From an uncultured Oscillospiraceae bacterium (GTDB lineage Bacteria; Bacillota; Clostridia; Oscillospirales; Acutalibacteraceae): a DNA stretch of 12,976 nt. Position 1 is the first letter of the stretch. Each line of letters opens with the position of its first letter. The stretch spans positions 1-12,976 of the forward strand of contig UREO01000051.1 of the NCBI GenBank assembly GCA_900546895.1, written 5' to 3'. A program made the translations under genes and the position numbers. The notes below the pieces were generated by a model. It had not been told where the DNA came from. It saw nothing but the letters and a program-made list of their open reading frames with translations, and made no database searches. Shown here piece after piece: positions 12,103 through 12,976 of the stretch.

Positions 12103-12884
12103 TCTTGATCCTCCATCAGTTTTTTCAGCACGCTGTCCGTGACGCCCTTCGCAATCTGTTCCTTTCCGGAAAACGCCGTATAGCTTCCGCTCCCGTCCAC
12201 CAGAAATCCCTCGTGGTTTCCCTGTACGACGGAATCCATATCGTTGGCAAGAACGTAAGTACAGCGATTCTTTTTCAGCTGGCTGTACGCCGTATCGATC
12301 AGCACTTTCCGGCTGACCCCGCTGAGCAGCTTGAAACCCACCAGAAGGGTCTTCGGGCTGGCGTCTTTGATCAGGCCGATAATCTTCGGTGTTTTTTCCA
12401 GCACCAGCACCGGATGCGCCAGATCGGAGCTGATCTTGTGCTCCGCGCTGACCGACCGAGCAAAAACCGCCTGAGCGACCGCCTGTTCCCACTCCGCTTC
12501 GGAAAGCGGCAACGGAGCACCGCGGAATTTTTCCGCCAGCACCTGCGCAATGTGCTCCGGCGTCGTCACGCTGCTTACCTTATAATCGCTCACCGCCATG
12601 GAATGGATGACCGCGTTGATCTCCTGCTCTTTCAGCAGGCCGATCAGCGTGTCCTGCAGCTGGTCGGTCCCTTCGATATGCAGGACGCGTATATTTCCAC
12701 GCTTTGTCTTCGGAAGGCACGAGCCCGTTCCGCAAAGAAAATAGACGGTGTGCTCTTTTTCCGGAAGCCTTTCGGCCAGTTCTTCCGCAATCAGGCTGCC
12801 GAGTTTCCCGGTGGCCTCGTTCGCAATGGTTCGGACCGCGTCGATTCTTTCCCGCGTTCCGCCCGCGGTAACAATGAAATTCAA
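12099..12884 (-). CDS. coaB: Phosphopantothenate-cysteine ligase (monofunctional)
   Basis: Joins 4'-phosphopantothenate and cysteine using a nucleotide triphosphate, the step before CoaC. 261 residues from TTG 12884. It has MNFIVTAGGTRERID, RTIANEATGKLG, HSMAVSDYKV (94-103), KISS (150-153), KTPKIIGLI, VGFKLLSG (182-189) and ANDMD (213-217). These match the stand-alone type III CoaB of Streptococcus and Enterococcus rather than the C-terminal half of fused CoaBC (Dfp). The TTG start fits the family N-terminus and has AGGA 9 nt upstream. The ATG at 12908 would add eight residues, but lacks a Shine-Dalgarno and leaves only about 13 nt of leader. First gene of a coaB-coaC operon. Confidence 0.92.
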   Translation of the reverse strand: MNFIVTAGGTRERIDAVRTIANEATGKLGSLIAEELAERLPEKEHTVYFLCGTGSCLPKTKRGNIRVLHIEGTDQLQDTLIGLLKEQEINAVIHSMAVSDYKVSSVTTPEHIAQVLAEKFRGAPLPLSEAEWEQAVAQAVFARSVSAEHKISSDLAHPVLVLEKTPKIIGLIKDASPKTLLVGFKLLSGVSRKVLIDTAYSQLKKNRCTYVLANDMDSVVQGNHEGFLVDGSGSYTAFSGKEQIAKGVTDSVLKKLMEDQE

Positions 12885-12927
12885 GCGCTCACATCCTTGC
12901 TGATCCATATCAATTTACTATGGTTTT

Positions 12928-12956
12928 AATGTATATGATTTTGCGAAATTTGTCAA
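12928..12956 (-). promoter_or_regulatory. Promoter of coaB-coaC
   Basis: On the minus strand, TTGACA (12951-12956), 17 bp and TACATT (12928-12933). The predicted start near 12921 leaves a leader of about 37 nt to the TTG start. Confidence 0.75.
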
Positions 12957-12976
12957 CTCGCCGCGTTCCGGTTCAG

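Noticed and set aside
12103..12492. N-terminal extension of coaC to an upstream in-frame start at 12492
   Set aside because: The extra 130 residues are coaB read in another frame. The true CoaC begins at ATG 12102, with GGAGG and the family N-terminus.
11994..12929. Plus-strand frame of 311 codons opposite coaB/coaC
   Set aside because: Antisense shadow; the minus strand encodes well-conserved CoaB and CoaC with overlapping ATGA and a matching promoter.

Overview
The window looks like chromosome from an anaerobic Gram-positive Clostridia member, most likely of the Oscillospiraceae/Ruminococcaceae kind. This is inferred from strong GGAGG-type ribosome binding sites, frequent TTG and some apparent CTG starts, sigma-A-type promoters, an acyl-CoA dehydrogenase next to fermentation genes (pta), a CymR-type sulfur regulator, separate Streptococcus/Enterococcus-like coaB and coaC genes, and a tiny double-cysteine protein of the 'LDCC' type. 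There are no tRNA, rRNA, IS element or CRISPR features.

Left part (1-1813): the 5' two-fifths of an acyl-CoA dehydrogenase gene (minus strand, cut by the window edge), then a minus-strand Rrf2 regulator with an Fe-S-type cysteine cluster, and a divergent small flavodoxin. The Rrf2 gene has no ATG/GTG/TTG at its conserved start and seems to begin at CTG.

Sulfur block (1841-4925): cysK (minus) and a trans-sulfuration PLP enzyme (plus) diverge from a shared intergenic region with a clear promoter for each. The PLP enzyme has a structured leader of about 185 nt with an 18-codon upstream ORF. It is followed by cymR with its own promoter and a textbook terminator. In Bacillus, CymR represses sulfur genes in complex with CysK, so regulator, co-regulator and a probable target sit together here.

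Intergenic stretch (4926-5394): a candidate small RNA ending in a plus-strand terminator, a back-to-back terminator for pta, and a palindromic interspersed repeat.

Right part (5395-12884), all on the minus strand. In transcription order: coaB-coaC (coenzyme A synthesis, ATGA overlap); a membrane-anchored DUF2318-like tetra-cysteine protein; a large fusion of HMA metal-binding domain, SafE/TauE-type membrane domain and two cupredoxin-like domains; a 47-residue CC-motif protein; an OmpR-family response regulator and its histidine kinase; and pta. The DUF2318-like gene and the fusion gene each have a promoter with the same layout: two TCTTCA-like hexamers 11 bp apart, then 11 bp, then a -10 box. 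Tandem 11-bp repeats are how OmpR/PhoB-family regulators bind, and such a regulator is encoded just downstream. I propose that these five genes form a copper- or thiol-metal-handling module with its own two-component control. This is the most interesting system in the window.
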